Below, in pieces: positions 49,326 through 61,051 of a DNA stretch of 64,000 nucleotides. The translations under genes were made by a program, and so were the position numbers. Within the stretch, counting starts at the first letter, position 1. Each line of letters starts with the position of its first letter. The notes beneath the pieces are model-generated. The model was not told the DNA's origin, did not search any database, and worked only from the letters and a program-made list of their open reading frames with translations. The DNA comes from Cupriavidus sp. WKF15 (GTDB taxonomy: Bacteria > Pseudomonadota > Gammaproteobacteria > Burkholderiales > Burkholderiaceae): contig NZ_CP119572.1 of assembly GCF_029278605.1 (NCBI RefSeq), positions 2,542,001 to 2,606,000 of the forward strand, read 5' to 3'.

Positions 49326-50099
49326 TCAGTCCCGGTACGAGGGATCGATTCTATCGAGTTTGCGCAGCAGCGCCGGCCACTCCAGGGTGCCTTCGACGGC
49401 GCCGTTGTCGTAGAGCTGCCCGGATGCCTTGTCGGCGACGCCCGGCGCGGGCCGCACCAGCCGGCCGCCGGCCTGCGCACCGATCTGGATTTCGCAGGCC
49501 TTGATCAGCGTCGCCATCAGCACATAGGCTTCGGCGACCGTGCGGCCCACGGTCAGCGTGCCGTGGTTGCGCAGCAGCATGGTCTGCTGCTGGCCCAGTG
49601 AAGCTGTCAGCCGCGCGCCCTCGGCGGGCGTGAACGCCAGGCCCTCATAGTCGTGGTATGCCATGCGGCCGTGGAAGCGCATGGCATGCTGGGACAGCGG
49701 CAGCAGCCCTTCCGCCTGCGCGGATACGGCAATGCCGGCGGTGTTGTGCAGGTGCATGACGCACATGGCGTCCGCACGTGCCGCATGCACCGCGGCGTGC
49801 AGCGCGAAGCCGGTGACGTTGACGGGATGGACGGTCTCGCCAAGCACCTCGCCGCGGCCATTGATCTTGACCAGATCCGATGCGCGGATTTCCTCGAAGG
49901 CGAAGCCGAACGGATTGATCAGGAAATGACCGGGCTCGCCGGGCACCGTGGCCGAGATGTGGGTATAGATCAGGTCATCCCAGCCCTGCAGGGCGGACAA
50001 GCGGTAAGCAGCGGCCAGGTCCACGCGGACGCGCTGCTCTTCCGGCGTGACTGGGCTGGGTGCGCCGGCGGCGCGCGCCGGCTGCAATGAGAAAGACAT
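49326..50099 (-). CDS. Class II aldolase/adducin-family protein
   Basis: 257 residues, paralogue of the protein at 1673-2443; shares RVDLAAAYRLxALxGWDDLIxTHISA and the C-terminal WPALLRKLDRIDP. Metal ligands are in MHLHNTAG (two histidines) and LRNHGTL. Substrate unknown. First gene of a minus-strand group with the tautomerase and threonine aldolase; 90 bp downstream of the YbfB-type permease gene. Start ATG at 50099. Confidence 0.88.
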   Translation of the reverse strand: MSFSLQPARAAGAPSPVTPEEQRVRVDLAAAYRLSALQGWDDLIYTHISATVPGEPGHFLINPFGFAFEEIRASDLVKINGRGEVLGETVHPVNVTGFALHAAVHAARADAMCVMHLHNTAGIAVSAQAEGLLPLSQHAMRFHGRMAYHDYEGLAFTPAEGARLTASLGQQQTMLLRNHGTLTVGRTVAEAYVLMATLIKACEIQIGAQAGGRLVRPAPGVADKASGQLYDNGAVEGTLEWPALLRKLDRIDPSYRD

Positions 50100-50189
50100 G
50101 GGGGTCGCTCCAGCGCCGCCCGGTGTTCGTGGTGCCGGCGTTGGTCCCGGCTTGGTGAATCTGGGGTCCGCAAAAGGGCGGCGAAGGCG

Positions 50190-51428
50190 TTACTGTAGCG
50201 CAGTCTGCCGCGTTACCTGCATGGGCCATGCGTGGCGCATCCAGACGAACATCACGGCACCGGCGAGCAGCGCGGCCGCGGCGCACGCCAGCGAACTGGC
50301 AAAGCCACCTGAACGCGCAACGAGTGCCGTGGCCAGCGGCGGGCCGGCAATCTGGCCCAGGCCATAGGACGCCGTCATCAGGCCCATCAGGCGCGGCGCC
50401 TGCGGGCCCCACAGCCGGCGCGCCTCGCGCATCGCGAACGACACCAGCGCGGTGAACGGCAGGCCCGCCAGCAGGCTGCTGACGGCAAACCCGGCGACGG
50501 TCGGGAAGACCACGGCGATCGCGACACCCAGCGCCTGCATGGCGTAGGACCACGCGAGCAAGCGGCGGTTGTCGTGAGCTATGCCGACGCGCGTCGCCGC
50601 AAAGGCGCCGATCGACACGCCGACACCGAAGACCGGCCAGAACAGGTCGGCCCAGACGGAACCTGGCATCGCCTGCCGGGCAATCACAGGCAGGAACGTC
50701 GCCGTGATGATGTAGCCGAATCCCGCCAGGCCGTAGGCCAGCGTCAGGGCCCAGGCCTCGCCGTCCAACCGGGCGCCATGGGCAGGCTCGCTTTCAGGCC
50801 GCGTTGCGGCCGCTCGCACCGTACCCCCGTCAGTGGCGAACACGCGCCAGACCGCCAGCACCAGCACGGCGCCCATGACCGTGAAGGCGACCCACCCTGC
50901 TACCGCATGCCAGCCCGCACCGACCATGGCAAAGGCGGAAACGCCCGTGACCACGATGCCGATGCCCGGCCCGCAGAAGATTAGCCCGCCCAGTGCCGGC
51001 TGTCCCAGGTCGGCGAGCCGCTGCATGCACCAGCCCGAGGTATAGACCAGCACCAGCCCGCTCGCCACGCCCGCGGCGGTGCGCCACAGCGACCAGGCCA
51101 GCATGCCGCCCGGCAGTGCCATGCCCAGCGTCAGCAAGACCGTGGCCACCAGCCCGAGCCGGATCATGCGCGCCGGATCCGGGCGGATGAACAGGCAGAC
51201 GGCGGCGCCGACGAAATAACCGATGTAGTTCAGCGTGGCCAACCAGCCGCCTTCGTGCAGGCTGACCAGGCCATCGTGAAGCATCATTGGCATCAGCGGC
51301 GTGAAGGCGAAGCGGCCGACTCCCATGACCACGGCCAGCGAAGCCAGCCCTGCGAGCGCAATCGCCCACGCGCCCGGTTCGCGCCGCGCCATGTCGGTCG
51401 CCGCCGTGCCAGTTGTTGAAGCAGACAT
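50190..51428 (-). CDS. YbfB/YjiJ family MFS transporter
   Basis: 412-residue major facilitator with about 12 helices; family marks GVGRFAFTPLMPMML at TM1 and GWLATLNYIGYFVGA at TM2. Substrate unknown. I start at the ATG at 51428, which overlaps the TGA of a 24-codon micro-ORF by one base (TGATG), so its translation is probably coupled to that peptide. A GTG at 51431 is the alternative. Divergent LysR regulator at 51649. Confidence 0.88.
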   Translation of the reverse strand: MSASTTGTAATDMARREPGAWAIALAGLASLAVVMGVGRFAFTPLMPMMLHDGLVSLHEGGWLATLNYIGYFVGAAVCLFIRPDPARMIRLGLVATVLLTLGMALPGGMLAWSLWRTAAGVASGLVLVYTSGWCMQRLADLGQPALGGLIFCGPGIGIVVTGVSAFAMVGAGWHAVAGWVAFTVMGAVLVLAVWRVFATDGGTVRAAATRPESEPAHGARLDGEAWALTLAYGLAGFGYIITATFLPVIARQAMPGSVWADLFWPVFGVGVSIGAFAATRVGIAHDNRRLLAWSYAMQALGVAIAVVFPTVAGFAVSSLLAGLPFTALVSFAMREARRLWGPQAPRLMGLMTASYGLGQIAGPPLATALVARSGGFASSLACAAAALLAGAVMFVWMRHAWPMQVTRQTALQ

Positions 51429-51502
51429 CACCTGACCGCCTTGCGGCGCTCCATGGTGGTTTCGCCGCCGAAGCAGCAGGTCTTGAAGTTCACGTACGGC
51501 AT
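51428..51502 (-). CDS. 24-residue Cys-Cys micro-ORF coupled to the MFS gene
   Basis: Codes for a 24-residue peptide beginning MPYVNFKTCCFGGE and ending MERRKAVR. GGAGG lies nine bases before the ATG, nearly every codon ends in G or C like real genes here, and the TGA overlaps the MFS start codon. All three point to real translation. It may be a leader peptide that controls the permease, or a small functional peptide (the adjacent cysteines could bind metal or be modified). No family recognised. Confidence 0.6.
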   Translation of the reverse strand: MPYVNFKTCCFGGETTMERRKAVR

Positions 51503-51605
51503 GTCGTCGTTCCTCCGTGTCGCAGCGGTGGCAAACCTGCCTGGATTCACCTATCCTACGCCGTGACGACCATCTTCAAAAATGAATTATCAAGATGCTT
51601 TTAAT

Positions 51606-51624
51606 CTTTTCATGAGATGAAAAG
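51606..51624. promoter_or_regulatory. Candidate LysR operator
   Basis: Perfect 8-bp inverted repeat CTTTTCAT GAG ATGAAAAG, 25 bp upstream of the LysR gene start and in the gap shared with the divergent micro-ORF/MFS operon. Contains T-N11-A spacing typical of LysR sites. Confidence 0.6.
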
Positions 51625-51648
51625 CGAAACCTCCCGCCTGGAGCCACC

Positions 51649-52542
51649 ATGGACTTAGCCGCACTCGAGATCTTCCGCACGGTGGTGGAGGCAGGTGGCG
51701 TCACACGCGCCGCCGAACGCCTGCACCGTGTGCAATCCAACGTGACCACGCGCATCCGCCAGTTGGAGGAATCGCTCGGGGTCGAGCTGTTCCTGCGCGA
51801 CGGCAAGCGCATGGTGCTGACGCCGGCCGGACAGACGCTGTTCGACTATGCGTGCCGCATGCTGCGCCTGGCGGAAGAGGCACGCCATGCGGTGCTGCCG
51901 TCGCGTCCTCATGGGCGCCTGCGCATTGCGTCGATGGAAAGCACTGCCGCCAGCCGGTTGCCTGCCATGCTGGCCGCTTACCACCAGGCGTGGCCTGACG
52001 TGCAGCTTGAACTGGTCACGCTGGCGACGCGCCAGGCGCTGGAGGCACTGGAGCGCTTCGAGGCCGACTGCGCCTTCGTGGCCGAGCCGCTTGGCAACCC
52101 GGCGCTGGCATCCCGGCCTGCATTCGAGGAAGAACTGGTCGTGATTGCGCGCGCCGGCCACCGCCCGATCCGCAGCGCCGCGGACCTGGAAACGTCCACG
52201 CTGCTGGGTTTCGAGCCGGGCTGCAATTACCGCGCGCGGCTCGAGGCCTGGCACGCGGCGGGCGGTGCTGCGCCGCCGCGCGTGCTGGAGCTGAACTCCT
52301 ACCACACCATCGTCGCATGCGCGGCGGCCGGCATCGGCGCCGCCATCGTGCCGCGCTCGGTGCTTGGCCTGTACCGCGACCTGCCCGCCATCAGCGTGCA
52401 TGGCCTGGGCGAGGCCGGCCGCGTGCGCACGTTGCTGGCCTGGCATCCGGCCATGGCCAGCGCCGCGCTGGACGCGCTTGTCCAGGCCCTGCCGGCGCCC
52501 GGCGCTCCGGCCAGCAACCCGCCCCTGCCCGCCGCAGCCTGA
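51649..52542 (+). CDS. LysR-family transcriptional regulator
   Basis: 297 residues: N-terminal winged helix (LEIFRTVVEAGGVTRAAERLHRVQSNVTTRI) followed by a periplasmic-binding-like effector domain. Divergent from the micro-ORF and YbfB-type permease, which is probably its target. ATG with GGAG eight bases ahead. Ends in an Ala/Pro-rich tail. Effector unknown. Confidence 0.92.
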   Translation: MDLAALEIFRTVVEAGGVTRAAERLHRVQSNVTTRIRQLEESLGVELFLRDGKRMVLTPAGQTLFDYACRMLRLAEEARHAVLPSRPHGRLRIASMESTAASRLPAMLAAYHQAWPDVQLELVTLATRQALEALERFEADCAFVAEPLGNPALASRPAFEEELVVIARAGHRPIRSAADLETSTLLGFEPGCNYRARLEAWHAAGGAAPPRVLELNSYHTIVACAAAGIGAAIVPRSVLGLYRDLPAISVHGLGEAGRVRTLLAWHPAMASAALDALVQALPAPGAPASNPPLPAAA

Positions 52543-52635
52543 GCCTCGCAGGCCGACCGGGACGTGCAGGATGTGCCCGGTCGCCTACACTGAAAGTGGC
52601 GCCACCACGGCACTCCCTGTGCCACGCCCTTTGCG

Positions 52636-54081
52636 ATGAGATTCGCCATTGCGCGCCTCGCGCACCCCTGGCTCTATATCGGATTGCTGCTGGCCGGCTT
52701 CGCGCTCGCGGTGCTGGCAGCCGCCCCCGCCACGTCTGCGCCGGCTGCCGCAGGGGCAGGCGTCGGCTCCGTGTACGTGATCCCGCTCAAGGGCGCCATC
52801 GGCCCGGCCAGCGCTGGCTTCGTGATGCGCGGCATGACGCGCGCGCGCGAAGGCGGTGCCCAGCTCGTGGTGCTGGAAATGGACACGCCCGGCGGGCTCG
52901 ACCTGTCGATGCGCGAGATCATCCAGGCCATCCTGGCCTCGCCCGTGCCGGTGGCCAGCTATGTCTTCCCGGGTGGCGCGCGCGCCGCGAGCGCCGGTAC
53001 CTACATCCTCTACGCCAGCCATATCGCCGCCATGGCGCCCGGCACCAACCTGGGCGCTGCCAGTCCCGTGCAGATCGGCATCGGCGGGCCACAGAAGCCC
53101 GAGGCCATTCCGGCCTCTGCGCCCGCGAGCGAGCCGGCCGCGCAGGACACCATGACACGCAAGCAGATGCACGATGCCTCGGCCTACATCCGCGGCCTGG
53201 CGCAGTTGCGCGGCCGCAATGCCGAATGGGCCGAGCGCGCGGTGCGCGAAGCCGTCAGCCTGTCCGCAAGCGAAGCCGCAGAGCAGCGGGTGGTCGACAT
53301 TGTCGCCACCGACCTGCCGGACCTGCTGCGCAAGCTCAACGGCAAGCACGTGACGGCCGCCGGCGCCGAGCGCGTGCTGCAGACCGGTCACGCCACGGTC
53401 GTGACGCTGGAACCCGACTGGCGCAGCCGCTTCCTGGCCGTCATCACCGAGCCGAGCGTCGCGCTGATGCTGATGATGATCGGCATCTACGGGCTGATCT
53501 TCGAGTTCTCCACGCCGGGCATGGTAGTGCCCGGCATCGCCGGCGCGATCTGCCTGCTGGTCGCGGCGTTCGCGCTGCACATGCTGCCCGTCAACTACGC
53601 CGGGCTGGCGCTGGTGGCGCTGGGCATCGGCTGCATGGTGGCGGAGCTGTTCCTGCCCACCTTCGGCGCGCTGGGCGTAGGCGGCATCGTCGCCTTTGCC
53701 TTCGGCGCGGTAATGCTGATCGACACCGACGTGCCGGGTTTCGGCGTGCCGCTGCCGATGGTCGCGGCGCTTTCCGCCATGTCCGCGGTCTTTGTATTCG
53801 GCATGTCCGCGATCCTGCTGCGCGCGCGCAGGCGGCCCGTGGTCAGCGGCGCCGACACGCTGGTCGGCAGCCGTGGTGAAGTGCTGGACGACCTGAATGA
53901 GGAAGGCTGGGCCCAGGTGCGCGGCGAGAACTGGCGCGTGCGCAGCGCCAGCCCGCTGGCGCGCGGCACGCCGGTGCTTGTCACCGCACGGCACGGCCTG
54001 ACGCTTGACGTGATCGCCGCCGGCAGCGCCCCGCAGGCTGCGGCGCCCCCATCCCAACCGACGCCAGAGAAGGGAGCCTGA
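52636..54081 (+). CDS. NfeD-family membrane serine protease
   Basis: 481 residues: signal anchor at the N terminus, a ClpP-like protease domain with Ser119 in [11 protein letters not shown] as probable nucleophile and a lysine near 176 as base, then a bundle of four to five helices and a C-terminal OB-fold NfeD domain ([23 protein letters not shown]). Long NfeD proteins cut the C-terminal tail of stomatin homologues. Two bases after its stop begins the slipin gene, the standard partner. Confidence 0.9.
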   Translation: MRFAIARLAHPWLYIGLLLAGFALAVLAAAPATSAPAAAGAGVGSVYVIPLKGAIGPASAGFVMRGMTRAREGGAQLVVLEMDTPGGLDLSMREIIQAILASPVPVASYVFPGGARAASAGTYILYASHIAAMAPGTNLGAASPVQIGIGGPQKPEAIPASAPASEPAAQDTMTRKQMHDASAYIRGLAQLRGRNAEWAERAVREAVSLSASEAAEQRVVDIVATDLPDLLRKLNGKHVTAAGAERVLQTGHATVVTLEPDWRSRFLAVITEPSVALMLMMIGIYGLIFEFSTPGMVVPGIAGAICLLVAAFALHMLPVNYAGLALVALGIGCMVAELFLPTFGALGVGGIVAFAFGAVMLIDTDVPGFGVPLPMVAALSAMSAVFVFGMSAILLRARRRPVVSGADTLVGSRGEVLDDLNEEGWAQVRGENWRVRSASPLARGTPVLVTARHGLTLDVIAAGSAPQAAAPPSQPTPEKGA

Positions 54082-54083
54082 CC

Positions 54084-54845
54084 ATGGCCTACGGATTCAG
54101 CTTCGGCGGTGTGATCTTCCTGCTGGCATTGCTGGTGATCATGTCGTTCCGCGTGCTGCGCGAATACGAGCGCGGCGTGGTGTTCATGCTCGGGCGCTTC
54201 TGGCGGGTCAAGGGCCCGGGACTGGTGCTGCTGATTCCCGCCGTGCAGCAGATGGTCAGGGTGGACCTGCGCACCGTGGTGATGGACGTGCCGCCGCAGG
54301 ACGTGATCTCGCGCGACAACGTTTCCGTGAAGGTCAACGCGGTGGTCTACTTCCGCGTGGTGGACCCCGAACGCGCCATCATCCAGGTGGCGAACTTCCT
54401 CGAGGCCACCAGCCAGCTCGCGCAGACCACGCTGCGCTCGGTGCTGGGCAAGCATGAGCTGGATGAAATGCTGGCCGAGCGCGAGAAGCTCAACCTCGAC
54501 ATCCAGCAGGCGCTGGACGCGCAGACTGACGGCTGGGGCATCAAGGTGTCCAACGTCGAGATCAAGCACGTCGACCTGAACGAAACCATGATCCGCGCGA
54601 TTGCGCGGCAGGCCGAGGCCGAGCGCGAACGGCGCGCCAAGGTGATCCATGCCGAGGGCGAACTGCAGGCTTCGGAAAAACTGCTGGAAGCCGCGCAGAT
54701 GCTGGCTCGGCAGCCTCAGGCGATGCAGCTGCGCTATATGCAGACGCTGACGCAGATCGCGGGAGACAAGAGTTCCACCATCGTATTCCCCCTGCCGATA
54801 GACCTGTTCGCGACCTTGCGTGCGGGTTCGTCCCAGGGTGAATAG
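54084..54845 (+). CDS. Slipin (stomatin/prohibitin-like SPFH protein)
   Basis: 253-residue membrane-anchored SPFH protein. One N-terminal hydrophobic helix ([17 protein letters not shown]), then the band-7 domain with [20 protein letters not shown] and [18 protein letters not shown], and a C-terminal coiled coil. Forms membrane microdomain scaffolds; partner and possible substrate of the NfeD protease encoded just upstream. Confidence 0.92.
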   Translation: MAYGFSFGGVIFLLALLVIMSFRVLREYERGVVFMLGRFWRVKGPGLVLLIPAVQQMVRVDLRTVVMDVPPQDVISRDNVSVKVNAVVYFRVVDPERAIIQVANFLEATSQLAQTTLRSVLGKHELDEMLAEREKLNLDIQQALDAQTDGWGIKVSNVEIKHVDLNETMIRAIARQAEAERERRAKVIHAEGELQASEKLLEAAQMLARQPQAMQLRYMQTLTQIAGDKSSTIVFPLPIDLFATLRAGSSQGE

Positions 54846-54887
54846 TGCCCGACCAGTGTGCGCGCCAGGCACGACAAGGAGAACATC

Positions 54888-55196
54888 ATGATGATCGCCA
54901 GATGGCAAATCGATGCCCGTTTCGGCCACAAGCAGGAAGTCATCGAACGGCTGCAACGCTGGGCGCGCGAGATCGCGCCGCAGATCGGCATGACCACGGG
55001 CCGGATGCTGACCGGCTCGATCGGCGCGCGCGAGGCTACCGTCGTGCATGACTGGGAAATCGCCGATCTCGGCGAACTGGAACGGGCTTGGGCCAAGCTG
55101 GCCACCATCCCCGAGCATGCAGCGTGGGGCAAGGAACTCGAGCCTCACGTGGTTTCCGGGACAGCGCGATGGGAGATCTATCGGATCGTGGAATAG
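54888..55196 (+). CDS. Small conserved protein, probable dimeric alpha/beta-barrel fold
   Basis: 102 residues starting MMIARWQIDARFGHKQEVIERLQRW, with secondary-structure pattern and length like antibiotic-monooxygenase/NIPSNAP-type ferredoxin-like folds. Function unknown. AAGGAG precedes the ATG by six bases. It lies 42 bp after the slipin gene and could be in the same transcript. No recognised active-site residue. Confidence 0.7.
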   Translation: MMIARWQIDARFGHKQEVIERLQRWAREIAPQIGMTTGRMLTGSIGAREATVVHDWEIADLGELERAWAKLATIPEHAAWGKELEPHVVSGTARWEIYRIVE

Positions 55197-55223
55197 CGGC
55201 TGCAGCGGGCCGAGGCCAATGAA

Positions 55224-55245
55224 AAAGGGCGCCGAAGCGCCCTTT
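55224..55245. terminator. Bidirectional terminator beside alaS
   Basis: Stem AAAGGGCGC (55224-55232) with GCGCCCTTT (55237-55245), loop CGAA, A-rich left and TTTC right. Serves the small plus-strand gene and alaS on the minus strand. Confidence 0.88.
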
Positions 55246-55263
55246 CTTCAGTGCCGGAAAACC

Positions 55264-57888
<2,625 letters not shown>

Positions 57889-58192
57889 GGGATGGCGGAC
57901 GCTTCCCGCGGCATGCAGGGCGCGACGAATCAGTGTTGGATTTGCAAACCGTTGATTATACGGGCAAGCCAGCCCCAAAAGGACATGGCGGGGACATGGC
58001 GGCCGCAGCGGGTATGGCGCCGTGGGACCGGCCGGCTATCGCCCAAATCCGGCGACTAAAAGCGCCTCACGGGGCACTTGCAGACCCGTCTGCGCGGACC
58101 CCGGTGGTACATTGCAGGCTGTCCGCGCCGGCCGCGCCGTCGGCCCGGCAAGTCCCCCTTTACACCCCTGCATCCGGAGCCCCCTCACTGCC

Positions 58193-59413
58193 ATGGGAGC
58201 CTTAAGCCATCTCCGCGTCCTCGACATGACCCGCGTCCTCGCCGGTCCATGGTGTGCCCAGAACCTTGCCGATTTCGGCGCCGACGTCATCAAGATCGAG
58301 CGGCCCGGCGCTGGCGACGATACCCGCACCTGGGGACCGCCCTGGCTCAAGGCCGAAGACGGCAGCGACACCGCCGAGGCCGCCTACTACCTCGCCGCCA
58401 ACCGCAACAAGCGCTCGGTGACATGCGACATCTCCTCGCCAGAGGGCCAGAAGCTCGTGCGCGAGCTGGCCGCGCAGAGCGATGTGGTGCTGGAGAACTA
58501 CAAGGTCGGCCAGCTCAAGAAGTACGGCCTGGACTATGAATCGCTGAAGGCGGTCAAGCCGGACCTCATCTACTGCTCGGTGACGGGCTTCGGCCAGAGC
58601 GGCCCTTACGCGGCCCGCCCCGGCTACGATTTCATCATCCAGGGCATGGGCGGCTTCATGAGCCTGACCGGCGAGCGCGACGACCTGCCCGGCGGCGGTC
58701 CGCAGAAGGCCGGCGTGGCCATTTCCGACCTGATGACCGGCCAGTACGCCACCATTGCCGTGCTGGCGGCCCTGGCGCACCGCGAGCGCACGGGCGAAGG
58801 CCAGTACATCGACATGGCCCTGCTCGACGTGCAGGTGGCGATGCTGGCCAACATGAACACCAACTACCTGGCCAGCGGCCAGGCGCCGCGGCGCTGGGGC
58901 AATGCACACCCGAACATTGTCCCCTACCAGACCTTCCAGGCGGCCGACGGCTGGCTGATCGTCGCGGTCGGCAATGATGGACAGTTCCGCAAGTTCGTGA
59001 CCGATGGCGGCCAGCCCGGACTGGCCGACGACCCGCGCTTCGCCACCAATCCGCAGCGCGTGGCCAATCGCGACGTGCTGGTGCCGATCCTGGCCGACAT
59101 GGTCCGCACGCGCACGCGCGCGCAGTGGATCCGCGACCTGGAAGCGGCCGGCGTGCCCTGCGGCCCGATCAACTCGCTCGACGAGGTCTTCGAGGACGAA
59201 CAGGTCAAGGCGCGCGGCCTGCGCGTGGACCTGCCCCACCCGAGCGCCGGCGAAGTCAAGCTGGTCGGCAGCCCGATCAAGATGAGCGTCACGCCGCCCG
59301 AGGCATTGCGCCATCCGCCGCTGCTCGGCGAACACACCGACACGGTGCTGACCGAGGCGCTCGGCTACAGCGCCGAACAGATCGCCGCCCTGCGCGCCAA
59401 GGGCGTGGTATAA
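58193..59413 (+). CDS. CaiB/BaiF family CoA-transferase
   Basis: 406-residue type III CoA-transferase; moves CoA between acyl-CoA and a free acid. Start GALSHLRVLDMTRVLAGPWC, then ERPGAGDDTR and GYDFIIQGMGGFMSLTGE are conserved; the catalytic aspartate is expected in ISDLMTGQY. Donor/acceptor acids unknown. ATG at 58193, frame open further upstream but N terminus is fixed by homology. In a plus-strand run with a DUF2214 gene and a Bug binding protein. Confidence 0.9.
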   Translation: MGALSHLRVLDMTRVLAGPWCAQNLADFGADVIKIERPGAGDDTRTWGPPWLKAEDGSDTAEAAYYLAANRNKRSVTCDISSPEGQKLVRELAAQSDVVLENYKVGQLKKYGLDYESLKAVKPDLIYCSVTGFGQSGPYAARPGYDFIIQGMGGFMSLTGERDDLPGGGPQKAGVAISDLMTGQYATIAVLAALAHRERTGEGQYIDMALLDVQVAMLANMNTNYLASGQAPRRWGNAHPNIVPYQTFQAADGWLIVAVGNDGQFRKFVTDGGQPGLADDPRFATNPQRVANRDVLVPILADMVRTRTRAQWIRDLEAAGVPCGPINSLDEVFEDEQVKARGLRVDLPHPSAGEVKLVGSPIKMSVTPPEALRHPPLLGEHTDTVLTEALGYSAEQIAALRAKGVV

Positions 59414-59420
59414 GAGCCAC

Positions 59421-59440
59421 TTGCGCCGGAACCGGCGCAA
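59421..59440. terminator. Hairpin just after the CoA-transferase gene
   Basis: TTGCGCCGG (59421-59429) and CCGGCGCAA (59432-59440), 8 bp after the stop codon. No T run follows, so termination is uncertain. Confidence 0.4.
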
Positions 59441-59554
59441 GCAGTTGATCAGTCGTCCCCCGAAGCTGTTCCGCGCAGCCGGCACTGCCTGCGCCCGACG
59501 CCCTGGCGGGTCCGGGCCCGGCTGTTCGCGTCCGCGGACCCACCCGGAAATTCC

Positions 59555-60010
59555 ATGCTGACCGATGCCCTGCTGGCCTTCTTCCACTTCCTGGCCATCT
59601 TCGTCCTGATCACGCTGATGGCCGCCGAGGCCGTGGTGCTGCGCCCCGACATCACGCCGGCCACCGTGCGCCGGCTGTCGATCTATGACGGCGTGTACTT
59701 CCTGTCCGCGATGGCGGCACTGGCGACCGGCCTGCTGCGCCTGTTCTATGGCGCCAAGGGCGCGGACTTCTACCTGCACAACCCGTGGTTCCACGCGAAG
59801 GTGACCGTGTTCGTCGTCATCGCGCTGTGCTCGCTGCCGCCGACCTTCGCGATCTCGCGCTGGCGCAAGCAGAGCCGCAAGCTGCCCGATTTCGTGCCGC
59901 CGCCGTCCGAGGTCAGGAAGGCCCGCCGCTGGGTCATGATCGAAGCCCACCTGGTGATCCTGCTGCCGCTGTGCGCCGTGATGATGGCGCGCGGCATCGG
60001 GGCAAGGTAA
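59555..60010 (+). CDS. DUF2214 family membrane protein
   Basis: 151 residues, four transmembrane helices; starts FFHFLAIFVLITLMAAEAVV and keeps the family histidines (one in helix 1, another in HNPWFHAKV). Function unknown; the family has been compared with heme-binding membrane proteins but nothing here proves it. 142 bp after the CoA-transferase and 37 bp before the Bug gene. Confidence 0.85.
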   Translation: MLTDALLAFFHFLAIFVLITLMAAEAVVLRPDITPATVRRLSIYDGVYFLSAMAALATGLLRLFYGAKGADFYLHNPWFHAKVTVFVVIALCSLPPTFAISRWRKQSRKLPDFVPPPSEVRKARRWVMIEAHLVILLPLCAVMMARGIGAR

Positions 60011-60046
60011 GGCGCTACCCCTGTTTTCCGTACCTCTGAAGTCGTC

Positions 60047-61051
60047 ATGCTGAAGAAACTGCTTGCCGCCACTGTCGTCGCGGCCATGCTGCCCGCCGCG
60101 GCCTCCATCGCGGCCGTCCCGGCCACCGCCTACCCGTCCAAGCCGATCAAGTTCGTGGTGCCCTACCCGGCCGGCGGCCCTCTCGACACGGTCGCGCGCG
60201 CCATCGGCGAGAAACTGCGCGACAGCCTCGGCCAGCCGGTGGTGGTCGAGAACAGGCCGGGCGCCGGCGGCAACCTTGGCGCGGACTATGTGGCCAAGCA
60301 GCCGGCCGATGGCTACACCATCGTCATGGGCGCGGTGGCCACGCACGCCATCAACCCGACGCTGTTCAGCAAGATGCCGTATGACCCGGTCAAGGATTTC
60401 GCGCCGGTCACGCTGGTCGCGGACGTGCCCAATGTGCTGGTGATGCATCCGGGCAAGGCCGCGGAGCTGCATATCAACAATGTGCGCGAACTGGTCGAGT
60501 ACGCGCGCAAGCATCCGGGCAAGCTCGACTATGCGTCGGGCGGCAACGGCAGCGCCGGCCACCTGTCGGGCGAGCTGTTCAAGAGCATGGCGAAGATCAG
60601 TATGGTCCATATCCCGTACAACGGCGCGTCGCCCGCGCAGTTGTCGGTCCTGTCGGGCCAGACCGACCTGATCTTCGACAACCTGGCCTCGGCCTCCGCC
60701 AATATCAAGGCAGGCAAACTGAAGGCATTCGCGGTCACCACCGCCAGCCGCGCAGCCGCCTTCCCGGAGCTGCCGACCATCGCGGAAGCGGGCAAGGGCC
60801 TGGGGCTGGAAGGCTTTGATATCTCCACGTGGTTCGGCGTGTTCGCGCCGGCCAATACGCCGCGCGAGATCGTCGAGCGGCTCAACCACGATATCGTCGC
60901 CATCCTGAAGACCGACGACATGAAGGCACGCCTTGCCCGCATCGGCGCCCAGCCGGCCCCCACCACGCCCGAACAGTTCGGCGCGCTGGTGCAGCGCGAG
61001 CTGAAGAAGTACGCGCAGATCGTGCGCGTATCGGGCGCGAAGGTCGACTAG
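60047..61051 (+). CDS. Bug-family (TctC-type) periplasmic solute-binding protein
   Basis: 334 residues with Sec signal peptide (LLAATVVAAMLPAAASIAAV), then mature protein starting near YPSKPIKFVVPYPAGGP, the Bug family signature with GAGGNLGADYVA. Binds a carboxylate for a tripartite tricarboxylate transporter or serves as a sensor. tctB and tctA genes lie 2.1 kb downstream on the same strand, split off by the antiporter on the other strand. Its stop shares a CTAG with the stop of that antiporter. Confidence 0.92.
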   Translation: MLKKLLAATVVAAMLPAAASIAAVPATAYPSKPIKFVVPYPAGGPLDTVARAIGEKLRDSLGQPVVVENRPGAGGNLGADYVAKQPADGYTIVMGAVATHAINPTLFSKMPYDPVKDFAPVTLVADVPNVLVMHPGKAAELHINNVRELVEYARKHPGKLDYASGGNGSAGHLSGELFKSMAKISMVHIPYNGASPAQLSVLSGQTDLIFDNLASASANIKAGKLKAFAVTTASRAAAFPELPTIAEAGKGLGLEGFDISTWFGVFAPANTPREIVERLNHDIVAILKTDDMKARLARIGAQPAPTTPEQFGALVQRELKKYAQIVRVSGAKVD

